DNA of 64,000 nucleotides, from positions 34,443,105 to 34,507,104 of the forward strand of contig JAPTYO010000004.1 in the NCBI GenBank assembly GCA_036873135.1. The letters run 5' to 3'. Every line of letters starts with the position of its first letter. Within the stretch, counting starts at the first letter, position 1. Source of the stretch: Clarkia xantiana subsp. parviflora. Its lineage: Eukaryota; Streptophyta; Magnoliopsida; Myrtales; Onagraceae. The notes beneath the pieces were generated by a model, which searched no databases, had not been told where the DNA came from, and saw nothing but the letters and a program-made list of their open reading frames with translations. Made by a program: the position numbers and the translations under genes. Shown here one piece after another: positions 12,560 through 23,117 of the stretch.

Positions 12560-13038
12560 TAGGGGTGGCAACGGGTCATGGGTAATCCGTGACCCGCGGG
12601 GCCCCGCTCCGATTTTGACCCGTTAACCTGCGATCTGTGACCTGTAGGGCGGGTACGGTTTTGGGGTCGTTCCGCCCCGTTGACCCGCCCCGCCCGTATG
12701 TGGATAATTTATATATATATATATTACACGTAGTTATATAAAACTATAAAGGTAATATAATACATAGTTAATATAATTAGGATTTGTGACTTGTATTTGG
12801 ATTTGAAGTTAAATTTATTATTTGTGATTTAAATTTTAAATTAAATTTGTATATGGTAAATATAGAATTTAGGGTTTAAATTGCTAATAATATATTATGT
12901 ACCACTAATAGGTGATCCGTGGATCGACCCGCCCCGCCCCGCGAACTGTGTGGGGCGGGTACGGATCGACCATCTCGACCCGCGGGGCGGGTACGGGGCA
13001 AGCGATACCCGCCCTGACCCGCCCCGTTGACAACCCTA
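12560..13038. mobile_element. GC-ended hAT MITE (GGGTCGGG/CCCGCCCC family)
   Basis: A 479-bp element with ends TAGGGGTGGCAACGGG and CCCGTTGACAACCCTA. It is flanked by a perfect 8-bp target duplication, AGTCACCC (12552-12559 and 13039-13046). GC-rich terminal arms of CCCGCCCCG words enclose an AT-rich core. It is related to the copy inside element C at 38558-39203. It lies about 0.5 kb upstream of the kinase start and has no coding capacity. Confidence 0.88.
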
Positions 13039-13046
13039 AGTCACCC

Positions 13047-14270
13047 CAAACCTTAAATCCAAAATAATATTTGCGGTAACTGTTCAATGCGCGAATTGAC
13101 TTATTAATATTTATAAATATAGTTATATTCGATAAAATTGTAATGATTTTTCTTAAATAAGTTAAGCTAATAATTTTTAATTTAAAATTGATATATATAC
13201 ATATATCAAATAAATAACCTAGTATATATTATATTAATTATAAGAGAATTTAAAAAAAAAAATGGTTCATTATTTTTAATATACATAGTAAAGGTTCGTT
13301 ACATGCTATGTAAAAATACGTTAAAACCCTATTATAACTGATATTGATGCTATCGATCTATCGCGGTTTTTGTATGAATTAGATCCATGGTGTTCATAAA
13401 TTTTAATTTAAGCTCAAATGTTGTATATAGAAAAATTTCATATTTAATATTTATTTACCACCTAAAAAACACTAAAAAGAATGTTATTATACATAATTTA
13501 AAAATGATGCTAAATCACCACATATGAATTATGATTTTAGTAATATATGATACAAGGTAAAAAAAAAAATATACATATTTTAATTTGGACTTAATCATGG
13601 GCTTGATGTGAGTTTATAATATAAAACATAAAAATACATGTTGTCATGCTCATGTGCAGGGGCGAAGCCATCTTAGGCTCGGGGGCAGTTGCCCCCGTGA
13701 ATTTAGGGCAGGTGATGGTATGGTGAGGGTACTACTAATACCATATCCATACCATATTTTTATTCACTCATACCATAACCATAATTATTGCGGTTATGAT
13801 TCTTCGTACCATAACCATGGTTTTTCATCACAATTAAACCATTTAACCATAAACATTCAAACTAATACAACTTCATTGTTTCATACAAAAAAATCAAATT
13901 CAACATACATTTATTGTTTTATACACGACATAGAAAACAAGACGCAACAATAAAATGAAGCAGTAACAAGAACAAAAAGAACAATACTTACACTCTGAGA
14001 GCCAATGACCTAGGGCTAGCACAGCGCAGCTAATTGCAAATGAAGTGAACTGAGAGTCTGAGACTTTGAATTTTAATATTAATTTTTTCATATTGGAATA
14101 GAATGAATGTACCGGATATTTATGATGAAAAATCAATGGTCAAGATTGAATAGAAGATTTAGACGGAATCAACGGTGTGAACTGGAAATAAGATTGGATT
14201 AATATTATACTATAGTAATGTATATATATGTAGTAATATATAATAATATTATATATATAGCGGTGATGGT
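13047..14270. other. AT-rich intergenic DNA with transposon fragments
   Basis: No gene seen. At 13659-13705 there is a fragment (CAGGGGCGAAGCCATC...GTTGCCCCC) that looks like the end of another hAT element. It is followed by ACCATAACCAT-type repeats (13730-13860). Neither has a recognisable partner end. Confidence 0.45.
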
Positions 14271-14935
14271 TGTTGGGATCAAAATTACGTGGCCTGAAAC
14301 TTTTTGTAATGGATTTCGAGATCTCGTCGGTAGCTAGCTCATTTAGGTGTCTATGTCAACCTCAGGAGTGCTAAGTTTCCTTTAGGGTGTTTCTGGTAGG
14401 CAAGGACCTGAAAAAGGGTGGGGATGACCCCTGATTTTACTCCGAAGCTTAAGTCAGTAATAGAATTTAAGAGAATACTATAAAAGTATGTGAATGTAAT
14501 TAATTTAGATAATGAAAATGTTCCCCCTATTTATAGGGGAGGTTTATACCGACTTCAAGTGGCGGCAGCTGTGTTTTGATTGGCTGATCAGTGGCGGTAG
14601 CCGCCTTTCTCTGATTGGTTGAGGGAGACGATGAAAGGTCAGTAGGTGACAAGCAGGTCACCAGCATTCCTTACTATCAAAGGTTTCTCCAACTAGGTGA
14701 CAAGCAGGTTGCCACATAAGTTTAACCTTATGAGGAGAGTTTCTTTAAACCTAGAGACGACGAGCAAGTGACAAGTAGGTCGCCACTTGTCCCCTTCCTT
14801 AAGAGGAAGAGTTTTCTTGATAGTGCTTGGCTCCCGACTCGACTCATTCCTTAAGAGGAAGAGTTTTGAGTGGTCTTGTCGTCCATCTTTCAAAGATCTC
14901 AGTCGTCGACTTTCTCCATATTTTGTGTCGACTAC

Positions 14936-15635
14936 TGATGGATATACGCATGATTCGGGCTCGGTTTTAATTACTCGGACCTCATACACGCGCGTAAAAC
15001 CCAATTTCGAGCTAACCGGGGGAAACCGGGCAAGTCGCGAACTTGCCCGGCACCCCCGGGGGGTGTCGCGCAAACCCCCCATTTCGTCCCGAATGTATAG
15101 GAGACCCGATTTTTAACTAACTCCTATGTGTCCGAGACCTACGTTTCAAAGGCGCGTGCGTCCCGCTCGTGACAGCCGCCTGAGACGAGCGTCAGAGTCC
15201 TTTTCCCAAAGCTCTCCCCTACATCCCGGTTCACATTTCCACATTGAACCGGGTCAAAACCGATTTACGGTCCAAGGTTGCCTATAAATAGCCACCTTGG
15301 GGGTAAACATTTTCAAGTCACTTTGGGGGTGAGAATCAAGAAAAGCTCTGACCTCTCTCTAAACTCTCTCTCTCTAGAAACCATCTGATGTTGATCGTCG
15401 GAGCGAGCGCACCAAGCATCCCCCCCCCCCTCTCCACGGGTGTTGCTTGGTAATGCTCCTCTCGCAGGTACGAAAGAGCGGTTAGCAAGAGAGCCCAGAG
15501 GACTCAGCGCGATTCACAAGACAAGGGCCCGTGCACGATCTTAGTGAGACAGACTTGGCCCTAATAGGCTCACACCCCACTCAGAGACATCGACAAGTTA
15601 CTCGGCGGACCATTCGCGTTAACTTGGTCGAAACA
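14936..15635 (+). repeat. 5' LTR of element B
   Basis: 700 bp, starting TGATGGATATACG and ending GAAACA. TATA box TATAAATA at 15283-15290, followed by a CT-rich leader and a poly(C) run near 15421. It is about 63 bp shorter than the 3' LTR: a segment present at about 25170-25235 is absent here, and a short CCCGGGGGGTGTCGCGC-type repeat lies at the junction. Confidence 0.92.
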
Positions 15636-15637
15636 CT

Positions 15638-15652
15638 TGGCGCCGTCTGCGG
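15638..15652 (+). other. Primer-binding site of element B
   Basis: TGGCGCCGTCTGCGG begins two bases after the LTR. It starts with TGG, complementary to a tRNA CCA tail. The first bases match the end of plant tRNA-Asp, with mismatches further in; the exact primer tRNA is not settled. The same word occurs at 42128 in element D. Confidence 0.75.
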
Positions 15653-15694
15653 GCTTCGAACAGAAAGCCTGCGTTACTCAAACGAACAAGCAAG

Positions 15695-18600
15695 ATGGAA
15701 AACACATACACCATACACGGAGGCTTCAGTGCAGGGGGCGAAACCTCTTACGCAAGGGAGAGGTACGCCGCCGGGAAAAGTGAAAAACCACAGGAGCCAG
15801 ACGGAGAAGACACAATCATGGAGGACGTCATAGGCTTCTCAGCCAAAGACAGAGAGCACATAACGTTCCCCCACAACGACGCCTTAGTCATTCAAATGAC
15901 TATTGATGACTGGGAAGTGAAGCGAATTCTGGTAGACGGAGGCTCCGCCCCAAACGTGCTAACAAAAGACATTGTCCTAGCACTCGGAAGAAAGAAGGCC
16001 ATACAAACAATGAACTCACCTCTAGTGGGATTCATGGGAGATGCTAGCTACCCGCTGGGCACCATTACCCTTCCGGTAACTTTGGGCGAAGGAGAAAGAC
16101 GTCTGAATATCGATATACTATTCATAGTAGTCGAGAAGCTAAACGCCTACAATGGCATTCTCGGATACACGACCATGAATGACTGGAGAATGGTGCCTTC
16201 AACGGCCCACCTAAAGATCAAGTTCCCAACCATTGCAGGTGTGGGAGAAGTTAGAGGAAACCAACAAGTAGCAAGAGAATGCCACAATGTTGCGCTACAA
16301 CAAAACTCAAGGGGAAACATGCCAGTAGTACCCACCATAGACGAAGACCCAAGAGATGACTACGGGAGGCCTACAGCGATGGACGAACTCCGTGAATTCA
16401 AAATCGATGAGCCAGAAAAAATGGTGCGTGTAGGAGCATCATTATCAGAAGACGAAGTGATTGAAATCACAGCGCTCCTAACAGAATACAAAGACTTATT
16501 CGCATGGTCCCCAAAGGACATGCCAGGAATAAGCCCCGATGTCATTTGCCATAAACTCAACATCGACAAAGACGCTCGAGTAGTGAAACAAAAGCTAAGG
16601 TCGATAGGAGGAGACAAGAAGTTGGCCATTCGCGAGGAAGTAGGCAGACTGCTTGATGCAGGCTTCATTGAAGAATCCAAGTATCAAACTTGGGTAGCCA
16701 ACCCTGTAGTTGTTCCTAAACCAAATGGCAAGTCAAGAATGTGCATCGACTACAGAGACCTCAACAATGCATGCCCAAAGGATTCATACCCGCTCCCAAG
16801 AATTGATCAATTGGTAGATGCGACTGCGGGCCATGAACTGATGACAGTTATGGATGCATACACAGGATACAACCAAATCCCAATGTTTTGGCAGGACGCC
16901 CCACATACGGCATTCTACGCTGGCAGCGAAATTTATAACTACAAAGTTATGCCTTTCGGGTTAATCAATGCGGGGGCAACCTACCAAAGAATGGTCAATC
17001 TCATTTTCGGAGATCTGATTGGCGATAAAATGGAGGCGTACGTGGATGATATGGTCGTGAAATCCAAGAAAAGAAAGAACCACGCAGATGACCTACGCAT
17101 AATCTTCGAGAGAATGCGTAAGTACCAAATAAGACTAAACCCCGCAAAGTGCGCTTTCGGGGTACGGTCAGGAAAAATACTCGGATTTATGGTGAGCGAA
17201 AGGGGCATTGAAGCAAACCCCGAGAAGGTGAAGGCAATTGAAGAAATGGCCTCTCCAACAAAGCACAAAGAAGTACAACAGCTCAACGGGCGCCTCGCAG
17301 CCCTGAACAGATTCCTGGCCAAAATCGGAGACAGAGCCCTCCCTTTCTTCGAAGTGCTATGCGCGAACAAGAAGTTTGAATGGACAAATGCCTGTGAAGA
17401 AGCATTCCAACAACTCAAACAACACTTGAAGACGCTCCCAAGACTAGCAAAGCCACTTCAAGGGGAGCCTCTTTTCCTCTACATATCAACTAGCAACACG
17501 GCAGTTAGCTCTGTACTAATAAAGGAAAAGGGTGGGGCGCAACTCCCGGTCTATTACGTGAGCAAAACACTGGCCAAGTATGAAGTCAATTACGTACCAA
17601 TTGAGAAGCACTTGTACGCGCTTGTGATAGCCGCACGCAAGCTAAGGCCTTACTTCCACGCACATGAAATAACGGTCCTCACAGACCAGCCTCTGAAGCA
17701 CATCCTTGCAAAACCAAACATGTCAGGGAGATTGACGAAGTGGTCTGTAGAGTTAAGTGAATTTCGCATTCATTTCGCTCCACGGACAGCCATCAAAGGG
17801 CAGGCCTTGGCAGACTTCATAGCAGAGTTCACAGGAATCGAGCCCGAGCCACAAGTTGAAGTCCAAACAAATGTCCCACCCGCCGAAGTTTGGGAAATGT
17901 ACACGGACGGATCATCCAACACCGGAGGCGCGGGGGCAGGATTATTACTAATCCCACCCGACGGCTCAGACCCCTTGAAGTACGCTTTGAACTTAACATT
18001 CAGAGCGACGAACAATGAGGCAGAATATGAGGCACTGATAACAGGCCTCAGGATAGCCAAAGGAGTTGGGGTGGAACACTTACGAGTAAAGTGTGATTCA
18101 CAACTGGTCGTCAACCAGGTCAAAGGAGAGTACACTGCAAAGTCCGAAAACATGCAAAAATACTTGACACAAGCAAAGGAGTTGGTAGAAAGTTTCAAAA
18201 CTTTCGACATAACTTCCGTCCCACGAGAAGAAAACCAGGAGGCCGATGCTCTAAGCAAATATGCCCAAAACAATGAACAAGGCAAAGAGACACACTTTGT
18301 GGAAAACAGGATAATATCCGTCATAGACCAATTCGAAGTAATGGCCATTGACGAAGAGGAAACCTGGAGGACACCAATCCAAGCATACCTCGCAGGAGGG
18401 ATCCTACCGCGAGACAAGACTCAAGCGAACAAGATCGAAAGGGTAGCCATAAACTACGCCTTGATCGAGGGACAGCTCTACAGAAAGGGTTATTCTACAC
18501 CCTACCTAAAGTGTATCACAAGCACAGAAGGAACAACGGTACTAGAAGAACTCCATGGAGGAATGACTGCCTCGCACGAAGGAGCTCGCGCGTTAATCCG

Positions 18601-18970
18601 CAAAGCCTTGAACTTGGGCTACTATTGGCCAACAATGAGAGCTCAAGCAACGAACATGGTGGCAGAATGCGAAGCATGCCAGCTATATTCAAGGAACATC
18701 ACAGCTCCAGCAGCAGAATTAAGCCCAATTGCAAGCGCATGGCCATTCGCACAATGGGGCATTGACTTGATCGGTCCACTCCCAAAATCAAAGGGCCAAG
18801 CAAAATTCATAGTCGTCGCAATCGACTACTTCTCAAAGTGGATTGAGGCTAAGCCACTGGCGCGCATCACAGACACACAAATCATGGACTTCATCCGAAA
18901 CTACATAGTGGCTCGCTACGGTGTCCCAAAGATACTCATTAGCGACAACGGTGCCCATTCAGAAGTGTAA
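15695..18970 (+). CDS. Gypsy polyprotein: protease, reverse transcriptase, RNase H, integrase N-terminal part
   Basis: 1091 residues. It starts with TYTIHGG, the sequence normally found at the gag-protease junction, so gag has been deleted and the frame now opens at the ATG just after the leader. Domains: protease with VDGGSAPNVL (about 81-90); RT with CIDYRDLNNACPKDSYPLPR and the catalytic YVDD; a first RNase H stretch (LFLYISTSN...); a second, archaeal-type RNase H (MYTDGSSNTGG, NNEAEYEAL, EADALSKYA); integrase zinc region (H...C-x-x-C) and two catalytic aspartates (GIDLIGPLP, ISDNGAH). It stops at a frameshift; the third catalytic residue is in the next frame. The cause looks like loss of one base near 18956. 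Confidence 0.93.
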   Translation: MENTYTIHGGFSAGGETSYARERYAAGKSEKPQEPDGEDTIMEDVIGFSAKDREHITFPHNDALVIQMTIDDWEVKRILVDGGSAPNVLTKDIVLALGRKKAIQTMNSPLVGFMGDASYPLGTITLPVTLGEGERRLNIDILFIVVEKLNAYNGILGYTTMNDWRMVPSTAHLKIKFPTIAGVGEVRGNQQVARECHNVALQQNSRGNMPVVPTIDEDPRDDYGRPTAMDELREFKIDEPEKMVRVGASLSEDEVIEITALLTEYKDLFAWSPKDMPGISPDVICHKLNIDKDARVVKQKLRSIGGDKKLAIREEVGRLLDAGFIEESKYQTWVANPVVVPKPNGKSRMCIDYRDLNNACPKDSYPLPRIDQLVDATAGHELMTVMDAYTGYNQIPMFWQDAPHTAFYAGSEIYNYKVMPFGLINAGATYQRMVNLIFGDLIGDKMEAYVDDMVVKSKKRKNHADDLRIIFERMRKYQIRLNPAKCAFGVRSGKILGFMVSERGIEANPEKVKAIEEMASPTKHKEVQQLNGRLAALNRFLAKIGDRALPFFEVLCANKKFEWTNACEEAFQQLKQHLKTLPRLAKPLQGEPLFLYISTSNTAVSSVLIKEKGGAQLPVYYVSKTLAKYEVNYVPIEKHLYALVIAARKLRPYFHAHEITVLTDQPLKHILAKPNMSGRLTKWSVELSEFRIHFAPRTAIKGQALADFIAEFTGIEPEPQVEVQTNVPPAEVWEMYTDGSSNTGGAGAGLLLIPPDGSDPLKYALNLTFRATNNEAEYEALITGLRIAKGVGVEHLRVKCDSQLVVNQVKGEYTAKSENMQKYLTQAKELVESFKTFDITSVPREENQEADALSKYAQNNEQGKETHFVENRIISVIDQFEVMAIDEEETWRTPIQAYLAGGILPRDKTQANKIERVAINYALIEGQLYRKGYSTPYLKCITSTEGTTVLEELHGGMTASHEGARALIRKALNLGYYWPTMRAQATNMVAECEACQLYSRNITAPAAELSPIASAWPFAQWGIDLIGPLPKSKGQAKFIVVAIDYFSKWIEAKPLARITDTQIMDFIRNYIVARYGVPKILISDNGAHSEV

Positions 18971-18972
18971 AT

Positions 18973-19596
18973 ATGCAAAATTTCTGCGAACGTCTCAAGA
19001 TAGACCACCGTTTTGCATCAGTGCATCACGCACAGACAAACGGCCAGGTCGAGTCAGCAAACAAGATAGTCCTGGACGGACTAAAAAAGAGAGTCCATGC
19101 TCTGAAAGGAGGTTGGGTGGACCAGCTAAGCAGTGTTTTATGGGCTGTGCGCACAACACCCAAAGAATCAACAGGTGAAACACCCTTCAGCCTAGTCTAT
19201 GGAACCGAGGCAGTGGCACCTATCGAAATCGCCGTCTCTTCATACAGAACGACGCATTTTGACCCCCAAACCAATGAGGAAGAAAGACGCCTCGACCTTC
19301 AGTTAACAGACGAACAAAGATGGAAATCAGAACAAGTTCAAGCAAAGATGCGCCTAGCCACATCCAGATACTACAACAGAAAGGTCAAGGCGCGACAATT
19401 CCATGTGGGAGAAATGGTGTGGAGAAGAAACGAATTCTCACACCTGGACCAAATCAACAAGATGTCCCCCAAGTGGGAAGGCCCCTACAAGATAGTAGCA
19501 GTCCCATACATTAATGCATACCGCATCCAAGATGTTGACGGGAACGAATTGCCTAACACTTTCAGCGGGGGACACTTGAAGAAATTCCATGCATAA
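18973..19596 (+). CDS. Gypsy integrase C-terminal part (frameshifted from pol)
   Basis: 207 residues continuing the integrase after the frameshift. It holds the third catalytic residue, Glu in GQVESANK, then the GPY/F-type C-terminal region (KWEGPYKIVAVPYINAYRI) and ends HLKKFHA. On its own it would be inactive, because the two catalytic aspartates are encoded upstream in another frame. The ATG at 18973 is internal to the original polyprotein and is unlikely to be a true start. Confidence 0.9.
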   Translation: MQNFCERLKIDHRFASVHHAQTNGQVESANKIVLDGLKKRVHALKGGWVDQLSSVLWAVRTTPKESTGETPFSLVYGTEAVAPIEIAVSSYRTTHFDPQTNEEERRLDLQLTDEQRWKSEQVQAKMRLATSRYYNRKVKARQFHVGEMVWRRNEFSHLDQINKMSPKWEGPYKIVAVPYINAYRIQDVDGNELPNTFSGGHLKKFHA

Positions 19597-19887
19597 ACAA
19601 GAAAGGAAACCATAGAACTAAAAGCCGTCGTATCAAGCTTTTTAGTCTTCATTACATCAAAAGAAGGAGATGTGTAACTCCATACTTGCGCATCAAATGA
19701 AGTTATGTCGTAAATACTAACAAAATTCATGTCTCTTGTAGGCACACTATTAACTCACATACAACGCCTAAGCTTACAACCAAGGCATCAAAACAACAAC
19801 AGTGACAACAAGCCAACCTATACAAGGCTCATCACTAACCAAAGCAAAGGACGCACGACGCATACAAGGAGTTGGAATATTTTCATC

Positions 19888-20525
19888 AAGGATGTGGACG
19901 TACTAATCTATTCACATCCTTGCAAAAAGTCGGGGGACAAGCGGTTCCTTAGGAACCCTCCCTCGCAAACAAATGCAAGTGTCGGATGTACTAATCTATC
20001 CACACTTCGCCACAATACAAGGATGTGAACGTACTAATCTATTCACATCCTTGCAAAAAGTCGGGGGACAAGCGGTTCCTTAGGAACCCTCCCTCGCAAA
20101 CAAATGCAAGTGTCGGACGTACTAATCTATCCACACTTCGCCACAATACAAGGATGTGAACGTACTAATCTATTCACATCCTTGCAAAAAGTCGGGGGAC
20201 AAGCGGTTCCTTAGGAATCCTCCCTCGCAAACAAATGCAAGTGTCGGACGTACTAATCTATCCACACTTCGCCGCAATACAAGGATGTGAACGTATTAAT
20301 CTATTCACATCCTTGTAAAAGAAGGCCAAGCGGTTCCTTAGAGTTCCCCCCTTCTCATAAAAATTGCAAGTGTCGGACGTACTAATCTATCCACACTTCG
20401 CAATCCAACAATCTAACCAAGGATGTGAACATACTAATCTATTCACATCCTTGCACAAGAGAGAAAGCGGTTCCATTCGGATCCCCCTCACAAAAAGTGT
20501 CGGACGTACTAATCTATCCGCACTT
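19888..20525. repeat. Five ~131-bp repeats carrying ten stem-loops with one shared loop
   Basis: Each repeat holds two inverted repeats. Type A has perfect 11-bp arms AAGGATGTGAA/TTCACATCCTT, starting at 19888 (one arm change), 20019, 20150, 20281 and 20419. Type B has arms AAGTGTCGGA/TCCACACTT with one bulge, starting at 19977, 20108, 20239, 20368 and 20495. Both types carry the loop CGTACTAATCTA or a one-base variant. The spacing is exactly 131 bp over the first four copies of A. The array lies between the convergent 3' ends of the integrase frame (19596) and the antisense gene (20712). Confidence 0.93.
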
Positions 20526-20711
20526 CACTATCCTATGTTATGACTAAAATAACAAGGAAGTATTCAGTTATCACATCTATTTAATGCATTCATGACAAGC
20601 ATATATATATAAGATCAAACAGGTCTACGACAGACAAGTCCTAAACAAGTCCTTCGCCAAAATACTACGCATGCAAAGGAACAAACAAATACACAAAGGG
20701 TCCATATCGAC

Positions 20712-23117
20712 CTAGTCAAGTAGATGGCGCACATCAACATCGCAGTCCTCCGTCGCAAAGGGATCACAGGCAGGGGTATCACCAAAGATATCAGCATCCC
20801 GCTCAAAGCTAAACATCGGCTCACCATCTGCACTAATGGTGTCCTCCACCTGAAGAGAGGAAGCCCCCCCCCCCCCCCCCCCCCCCCAAATCACTCAAAC
20901 CAATCACACCAGCAGCATCCAATTTCTCAAAGGGAAACTGGGGGGCAAGACGATGCATCAGGGGAACGAAGTCATCAAGAAACTCCTTCTTCAAAGACTC
21001 ATAACTCGCCTGAACGGCGGAAAGGAAAGGCTCGCTCTGAGGATACCGCTTAAAAGCGCCGGCCTTGCCTTCCGAAAAGCCGTCCTCCCTCGCCTTTTGC
21101 AACTCGGCAGCCCGCACCCCCTCCCGAAGGGCCATCCGACCCTTCACAGCAGACAGCTGATCTCGGATCTCGGCAACACGAGCTTGACTCGAGGCAAGCG
21201 CATCAGATAGTATGAGAAGCTCCCCAGCATGGCCTTTCGCATCCTCAGTCAAAGAGACCTGCTCCTTCATTAGCTCCTCATGGCTCTCCAGAAGCTGATC
21301 TTTCTCATCAGAAAGCTCGATGAAAAAAGATGATAAGTTGGCAATATCAGCATTAACCTGCATCAAAAAGAGTATAACTATCAAAACAAGTGCAACAATG
21401 AACGAATCAATTCTAAGAAGGATAAACATTCACTGGAGCGAAGACCCCGACGTTCTCCTCCACAAAGGCGCGCGCACTAGCAGAATTCGGGGGGCACTCC
21501 TTCCGGTCTGCAGGGGGAACAGACCTCTGCACCACCCGAACGCCAACTTCAGGAATGCTCAAGGACGCATCCTTGGGAAAACGAAGGCGCGTACCCGAAT
21601 AGGGCACCCACACACCACCTGTGAAGTCGCGTTCAAAGCGACGGACAAGATCACTTCTGCGAACCGAAGGAAGTGGAAGGATATCTGCAAAGCACAAACA
21701 TAAGCAACCATACAAGCAAAATATGCTAAGTACATAAAATGAGATTCCGCACACCTGATACAGGGGGAACCTCCTCTGCTGTCACATGCATCGGCTCGGG
21801 GACAGGAGGGACACGCTCATCAACATGCTTCCTCTTGTCGCGTGAAGGCATACGTGAACCTGGGGGGACCTCATCCGCCGTCCCATGCCTCAGCCCGGGG
21901 GCAGGAGGGACGCGCTCGGCAACTTGCTTCCTCTTATCACGAGAAGGCAAGACAGACGTTCCCTCAACTCTCGAGCGCTTAGGATCACCCGAGGCACTCG
22001 CCGCAACATCGGTCCTCTTAGCGGAGGGGCGCCGAGAAGAGTCAGCAACGGATTCCGCCCGCTCCCTCTCAGCAGGCGCGCGACCTGCAAACAGGAAGAA
22101 GAAAACGTTAGAACTACAAACAGAAATACAGCCGAAAACGATAAAAAGGGAGAAGTACTTTACCCATAGGTCCTTTTCCTCGCCCATGACGAGGCCCTTC
22201 AACAGGGGCCGGAGCAGCAACGGGGATCCCTCGCGCAGCATCAGTCTTCAATGCCGGTTGCTTGTTAAGAAACCAACCTACAGGATAACATAAGACAAGG
22301 TTATAAAAATTTGAAAGCATACCAAGACACCCTGGGAAGAAGATACGATGATGCCTGCGGCAAGCAACTCCTCTTCAGAACCCTGAGTCAAAGGGACTAT
22401 AACCCCCGCCTGATTGTTGCGAAAGATCTCGCGAAAGGCCTTCTCATCCTGAGGGGTATACTCGGAAAAGGAAGGGACAGGGTCACGCTCCAGGACATGA
22501 CACGTCTCCCACTTAGTCCCGACGTCGCTCACAAAGAAATAATGATTCTGCCACTCCTGGGAGCGAGGGTAAGGGGTGGCAAACCGCCCGCTCGGCTTCC
22601 ACTTGGCACCCCCAAGGCCAAAAGAGGAAAGGCAAGGCCACCGACTGCAAAAGGTGGACAACCCCGATTTGTCTCGTCGCTCCAGGCGGTAGAAGGTCCG
22701 AAAAAGAATCAAGGAGTAAGCCCACGAGTGCTTGTGGCACTGAATATGAAAACAGGTCCACGCATGAAAAGCAGCAGGGGAGAGATTGAGGGGCGAGATG
22801 TGGAAATGACGACATAAGCGGACAAGATCCTTGCAGTACGGAAAACGCAAGCCCTCCTCTATCTGTCCCGTATAAAATACATCTAGGTCCACGGGAGGAA
22901 CGGTAACTGAGCCAACCTCGACATCTTTGCATATGTCAAATGGGAAGAATGCTTCGGAAAGAGGACAGACCCCCGACTTATCTACACTCTCCACAAACTC
23001 CTCAGTCGTGATACGATTGGGAGGATAGGTCTGAGTCATCGCAATGGCTTCATGGCTAACACCTGTCCCGGGAAGATCGAGTTGGAGTAAAAGGGGGGTG
23101 TCCTCGCTTATCTCCAA
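20712..23117 (-). CDS. Antisense six-exon gene of element B (plant transposon protein, PF04195-like)
   Basis: Exons: 22331-23117, 22164-22277, 21755-22084, 21434-21684, 20908-21357, 20712-20849. Every junction is GT-AG and phase-compatible, giving at least 689 residues. Exon 1 encodes VFYTGQIEEGLRFPYCKDL and following sequence, typical of the 'putative gypsy-type transposon' family. Exon 3 is a charged Ser/Arg/Pro-rich linker with duplicated SRDKRK blocks. Exon 5 is a long coiled coil (LSDEKDQLLESHEELMKEQ). Exon 6 is acidic and ends HLLD. It is oriented against pol, between integrase and the 3' LTR, where extra antisense genes are known in Tat/Grande-type elements. The function is unknown. 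The start is unresolved: 23117 is only the start of the clear likeness, and the frame stays open further upstream without an obvious ATG. Confidence 0.8.

Noticed and set aside
19888..20525. A CRISPR-like reading of the regular repeats
   Set aside because: The setting is a plant retrotransposon; the units are 131-bp direct repeats with almost identical spacers, and there are no cas genes.
20833..22293. Plus-strand open frames at 21.3-22.3 kb as coding
   Set aside because: They are shadows of the antisense gene's exons; only the minus strand gives consistent splice phases and family likeness.
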